From: Desulfovibrionaceae bacterium
GTDB lineage: Bacteria; Pseudomonadota; Gammaproteobacteria; Burkholderiales; Burkholderiaceae_C
Assembly (NCBI GenBank): GCA_009778355.1
Contig: WRJY01000229.1
Coordinates: forward strand, 1 to 7,875
Reading direction: 5' to 3'
Length of the DNA: 7,875 nucleotides
The notes below the pieces were generated by a model that made no database searches, was not told the origin of the DNA, and saw only the letters and a program-made list of their open reading frames with translations. A program made the translations under genes and the position numbers. This document shows positions 5,023 to 7,875 of this stretch, piece by piece (within the stretch, counting starts at the first letter, position 1; every line of letters begins with the position of its first letter).

Positions 5023-5723
5023 GAGATTCCTTGGGTTTTCCAGCGTCTCAGTATTCGATGAATCAGGCCCGTTTCAAGGGGACGATTCCATCCCGTACCG
5101 GCAGTTTCCGGCAATTCCAGCAATTCCTGCTGCCACGGATGCGGCAGCGCCTTGTACCAGCCATTGAGCGCGAGCCGGAAGCGGGCCTTCGGCTTGGGCT
5201 GGTGCAGGCATCCGAATACGCCCGCCACCTTGATCCCTTGGTCGTCGCGGTCGTCATCGCCGGACCAAAACGGCAGGCCGCGCCCGTGCGTGTGCAAATC
5301 GACCGCCACCGTTTCGTCGGCTTCCAGCGCCGGACGCCGGTATTCGATCCGGCCCGGCGAGGCGTATAGGGGTTCGCACAGGGCCAGCCGCAGGCCGCGC
5401 GTGCCGCGCCGGTAGATCAGCACGCCCGCCACTTCGTCGGGCAACCCTTGCCGTCCGGCCTGTACAAAGGCTTCGATCAACCGGATGGGCAGCACGCCAA
5501 AACTGAATTTCAGCCTTTCCTCTACCGTGCCGTAGGGCAGCGGCAGGCCAACCGGAGGCGTCAGGCACTGCACACAATCGAGCCAGTCCAGCCGCACCTG
5601 CACGAATAGCCCGTTACCGGCGACGATCAGGCGCTGGCCGTTGGTCATGTCCGGCAGCGGCCCGAAGCGCGGCGCGGCCAGTACCGGGCAACTGGACTGC
5701 AGGGCCGTGTCTCGCGGATCCAT
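5010..5723 (-). CDS. PRTRC system protein A, JAB/JAMM metalloprotease-like (237 aa)
   Basis: The C-terminal half contains an exact JAMM signature HxHx7SxxD: His144, His146, Ser154 and Asp157 (HTHGRGLPFWSGDD). Upstream Glu97 in DEVAGVLIY is the likely catalytic glutamate, in the position of the EvcGlL strand of other JAB domains. With all these residues present the protein should bind zinc and be an active isopeptidase or peptidase that removes or trims a ubiquitin-like modifier. Residues 1-90 form a domain I do not recognise. The start is the ATG at 5723, sharing one base with the stop of B (TGATG), with GGAGG about 8 bases upstream; the TTG at 5726 is a less likely start. Its stop lies inside the ThiF gene. 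Assignment as A rather than B rests on the JAMM motif. Confidence 0.9.
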   Translation of the reverse strand: MDPRDTALQSSCPVLAAPRFGPLPDMTNGQRLIVAGNGLFVQVRLDWLDCVQCLTPPVGLPLPYGTVEERLKFSFGVLPIRLIEAFVQAGRQGLPDEVAGVLIYRRGTRGLRLALCEPLYASPGRIEYRRPALEADETVAVDLHTHGRGLPFWSGDDDRDDQGIKVAGVFGCLHQPKPKARFRLALNGWYKALPHPWQQELLELPETAGTGWNRPLETGLIHRILRRWKTQGISWNT

Positions 5724-6463
5724 CAATTGCCCTCCTTCATGCCCAGCAGTTTGCCGAGCGTGGTATCGACCGGAATCAGCACACGCTCGGGAAACCGCTG
5801 GAAACGGGCATCGAGCATGTCTCGCCAGAACACATAAGCGCCGCCCGGATACTGGACCAGCTTGCCCTTTACGTTGGGATGGGCGAAGTAGGAGCGGAAG
5901 AAGGCGTCATTCCACGCGCTAATTTTTTCGATGGTCGTGCCTTCGGGCCGGGGAACGCTGCCTTGGCATATCCCGCCTTGTCCGTTCACGTTGAAATACG
6001 GCGCTTGATACAGCGGCGTGGGCGGCGCGGGGCGCTCGCGGCCCTTGACCGCCCATACGCCCCAGACTTTTGCGGAAGCGGCAAACACCAGACCCGGATG
6101 CGGCACGATTTCGCCGCGCTCCTTGCCCCCAAGCAAATCCGCATGACTCTCATCGACCCGGAAAGCGACATGCCGCCGCGCCGGGGGTTGCCACCAGACA
6201 ATCAGGTCGCCGTCCATGTACAGCACGTTGTCTGGCAGGAAACCGCCGTGCGCGACACGCTTGAGCAACGCCCGCGACAATTTAATGGCTTTGCGCGGGG
6301 TCATGGGCTGGCCCGCGCCGATGACGGCCTCACCGTTCACCTGATACACCTCGTGCAGCGTCGCCAAGGCGCTGCCTTGCGCGCCCCGGTAAATCAATAC
6401 CGCCGCATCGAGATCAAGCGCGCCATCGGCGGGCATGGAAATCTGAAACTCTGCCTGATTCAT
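5723..6463 (-). CDS. PRTRC system protein B, E2-like (246 aa)
   Basis: Position between F and A, length and composition match PRTRC protein B, which from family knowledge falls in a prokaryotic E2-like (UBC-fold) group. In the sequence a HPGLVF segment (about 122-127) is followed by a Trp-rich stretch and LYQAPYFNVN, then a lone cysteine, Cys166, in GGICQGS. This is the only cysteine in the protein and is the natural candidate for the thioester-forming residue of an E2. The N-terminal 60 residues include a strand pattern (AVLIYRG) and a basic helix (RKAIKLSRALLKRV). The start has AAGG about 9 bases upstream and lies 27 bases after the F stop; the stop overlaps the A start. Its role would be to receive an activated modifier from the ThiF protein, which is inference. 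Confidence 0.82.
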   Translation of the reverse strand: MNQAEFQISMPADGALDLDAAVLIYRGAQGSALATLHEVYQVNGEAVIGAGQPMTPRKAIKLSRALLKRVAHGGFLPDNVLYMDGDLIVWWQPPARRHVAFRVDESHADLLGGKERGEIVPHPGLVFAASAKVWGVWAVKGRERPAPPTPLYQAPYFNVNGQGGICQGSVPRPEGTTIEKISAWNDAFFRSYFAHPNVKGKLVQYPGGAYVFWRDMLDARFQRFPERVLIPVDTTLGKLLGMKEGN

Positions 6464-6490
6464 GGGTCGTTACCTTGGATAGAGACAGTT

Positions 6491-7576
6491 TCAGGCACTC
6501 AGCCCGTGAATCAAGCGGTCGATCAGCCGCATGGCCTCGAAGTGAGGCCGCATATCCCGAAACCATGCGCCGAGCGCGCCGGGGTCGTCCAGCGCAATAC
6601 ACACCTCGCCGATACGATCAGAAAATTCGGACTGATAGACCATCTGGATGAAGTCGTCGTAGATACGCACCGTCACGTCATCCTCTTGCCAAGACAGGAC
6701 AGCGCCAAAGCCGATGTATTCCCCGTCGATTTCGGGACGAAAACGCTCGTCGGGTTGCAGCCGCGCCAGCGCCTGCGCGTCGGCGACGATCTGGCGCAGC
6801 CGTGGGTCGGTGATGGTCTTGGCGGCGCGGCGCAGATTGCACCGTTCGGGAAGTTTCCGGGCCGTCTGGCCCATCCATCCCTGCGCCCATTGGGGATAGG
6901 CGCGGTCGAGCATGGCGCGGGTGACCATTGCGCTGCGCATGGCTTCACGCTCCTGCTCGCTGTCTTCGCGGCACATATCATCCAGAGCGGCCTCCTCGTC
7001 GTCCCCGCCGTTCCAATGGATCAGGCTGGCCGTCGCGCAGGCAACATCGGGCGTGAACAGCGGATACGTCCACGCGCACTGCCCGCGCAACACCTGCAGG
7101 ATGGTTTTGCCCAAGTCCGGCTGCGCCGCTTCCAGCCGTTGCAGCCCCTGCCCGATCGGCCATTGCTGCTCGTCCATCTCGCCCCAATAGATCTCGATTT
7201 CCCGGCAGGTTTGCGGCTCGTCGGCGGATTGGCTCTGGCGGTAGCCGCCGAGAGCAACGCCATGCTCATCGAGAAGGTGCATCACGAATCCGGGTTTCAG
7301 GCAGCGCAACGGACCGATTTCCCGCTGGACGCGGGCCGCCATCGCCTGCTCGCACGCCTTCAGCGCGTTTTCCCAAGCATCCGGGATGTCGGCTTCGGTG
7401 AACACCTGTGCGTCGAGCAGGAAACGGGCCACGCGGGCATTGACCGCCGACAGACCGTCTGGCCTCACGGCGCGGGGGATGGCGTCGGACAGGCGGGGCA
7501 GCGTCAGCGGCGCGGCGCGAGGCCGGGCAAGCGGTTTGCTCAAAGGCTTGCCGAGTGGCTGCAGCGCGGCGGTCAT
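6491..7576 (-). CDS. PRTRC system protein F (361 aa)
   Basis: Gene order, length and composition match the PRTRC F family, whose function is unknown. The start is placed at the ATG at 7576-7574 because it overlaps the upstream gene's stop as ATGA. An in-frame start 32 codons earlier would add a Cys/Arg/His-rich tail read out of frame through the upstream gene. The first 30 residues are Pro/Leu/Ala-rich and probably flexible. The body is acidic and Trp-rich, with an EIEIYWGEMDEQQWP segment near 125-140, a DDEEAALDD acidic patch near 195, and a C-terminal part with GEYIGFGAVLSW and VRIYDDFIQMVY strands. No catalytic motif or membrane segment is visible. With no strong ribosome site, translation probably depends on coupling to the upstream gene. 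Confidence 0.8.
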   Translation of the reverse strand: MTAALQPLGKPLSKPLARPRAAPLTLPRLSDAIPRAVRPDGLSAVNARVARFLLDAQVFTEADIPDAWENALKACEQAMAARVQREIGPLRCLKPGFVMHLLDEHGVALGGYRQSQSADEPQTCREIEIYWGEMDEQQWPIGQGLQRLEAAQPDLGKTILQVLRGQCAWTYPLFTPDVACATASLIHWNGGDDEEAALDDMCREDSEQEREAMRSAMVTRAMLDRAYPQWAQGWMGQTARKLPERCNLRRAAKTITDPRLRQIVADAQALARLQPDERFRPEIDGEYIGFGAVLSWQEDDVTVRIYDDFIQMVYQSEFSDRIGEVCIALDDPGALGAWFRDMRPHFEAMRLIDRLIHGLSA

Positions 7577-7875
7577 GGCAGCGGCGCAAGCATTTCGCTG
7601 GTGGCCGTGACCACGTTGGCGGCGTTGACGCGGTGGACATGTGGCCCGCCCAAGCTGGCAAAGGCGTTCCATGCCTGCGAGCAGGTCTGGGTGGAACGGC
7701 GCGTCAGGGCTTGACCGAGCGTCGGCTTGCCGCCGCCGTTGCCTTCGGATAGCTCTTGCACCCGCTGGCGCAGCGCGGCAAGCCGGGGCGTCGCCCCCTT
7801 GGTGCCTACCGCCTTGCGGAAGGTGTATTCCTGTACGCCGCCCGATACTTCACCGGCTTCGATCTCGGCGCTGAT
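7573..7875 (-). CDS. C-terminal 100 residues of the gene upstream of F, probably PRTRC ParB family (partial)
   Basis: A frame is open from the window edge to a TGA at 7575-7573, which forms an ATGA overlap with F. It contains EYTFRKAVGTKGATPRLAAL, then RQRVQELSEG, a basic linker, and a C-terminal WNAFASLGGPHVHRVN segment. It begins upstream of any start in the window, so it is a truncated view of a longer gene, not a small protein. In PRTRC cassettes the ParB homologue commonly lies on this side of F, so that is the likely identity. The conserved ParB nuclease/CTPase motifs would lie outside the window, so this is position-based inference. It could instead be another accessory gene of the cassette. 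Confidence 0.6.
   Translation of the reverse strand: MSAEIEAGEVSGGVQEYTFRKAVGTKGATPRLAALRQRVQELSEGNGGGKPTLGQALTRRSTQTCSQAWNAFASLGGPHVHRVNAANVVTATSEMLAPLP

Noticed and set aside
4399..5061. Plus-strand frame of 220 codons opposite the ThiF gene
   Set aside because: Antisense shadow of a gene with clear E1-like motifs.
5879..7714. Open plus-strand frame of 611 codons opposite F and B
   Set aside because: It is antisense to two well-supported genes, has an Arg/His/Pro/Gln-rich composition typical of a GC-rich shadow frame, and has no ribosome site or recognised domain.

Overview
This GC-rich window carries part of a proteobacterial mobile or plasmid-derived element. Gene content rather than any species marker points to a beta- or gammaproteobacterium such as Burkholderiales or Xanthomonadales. 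The main content is most of a PRTRC cassette (ParB-Related, ThiF-Related Cassette), a gene set usually found on plasmids and integrative elements.

Layout from the right edge, reading leftward on the minus strand: the C-terminal end of a gene entering the window (7875-7573, probably the PRTRC ParB), then PRTRC F (7576-6491), B (6463-5723), A (5723-5010) and the ThiF/E1-like protein (5022-4189), then a small unknown gene (4151-3948). Stops and starts overlap or lie within about 40 bp, so this is one translationally coupled operon. A has a complete JAMM metalloprotease motif. B is an E2-like protein with one well-placed cysteine. The ThiF protein has a complete adenylation core. Together they form an E1/E2/deconjugase-like set inside a partition-related operon. 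The matching ubiquitin-like partner (PRTRC C) and protein E are not in the window and would be expected beyond the right edge.

The middle holds a complete tyrosine recombinase on the plus strand (2609-3778), convergent with the PRTRC operon. Between them is what looks like the 5' end of a broken plus-strand gene (from 3858).

The left end is a second minus-strand operon: an actin-like ParM/StbA-type ATPase (PRTRC D, 1409-387), a 97-residue protein resembling a ParR/StbB adaptor (387-94), and the first codons of a third gene running off the left edge (74-1). It looks like a type II (ParM-ParR) partition operon. The roughly 1.2 kb between it and the divergent integrase has no convincing full-length gene. 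It contains a candidate promoter for the partition operon, two dyad symmetries and some short repeats, and is a natural place to look for a centromere, operator or attachment site.

Possible combined role (inference): the ParM/ParR-like pair and the PRTRC proteins maintain or control the element, the integrase moves it, and the ubiquitin-like enzymes modify an unknown target.
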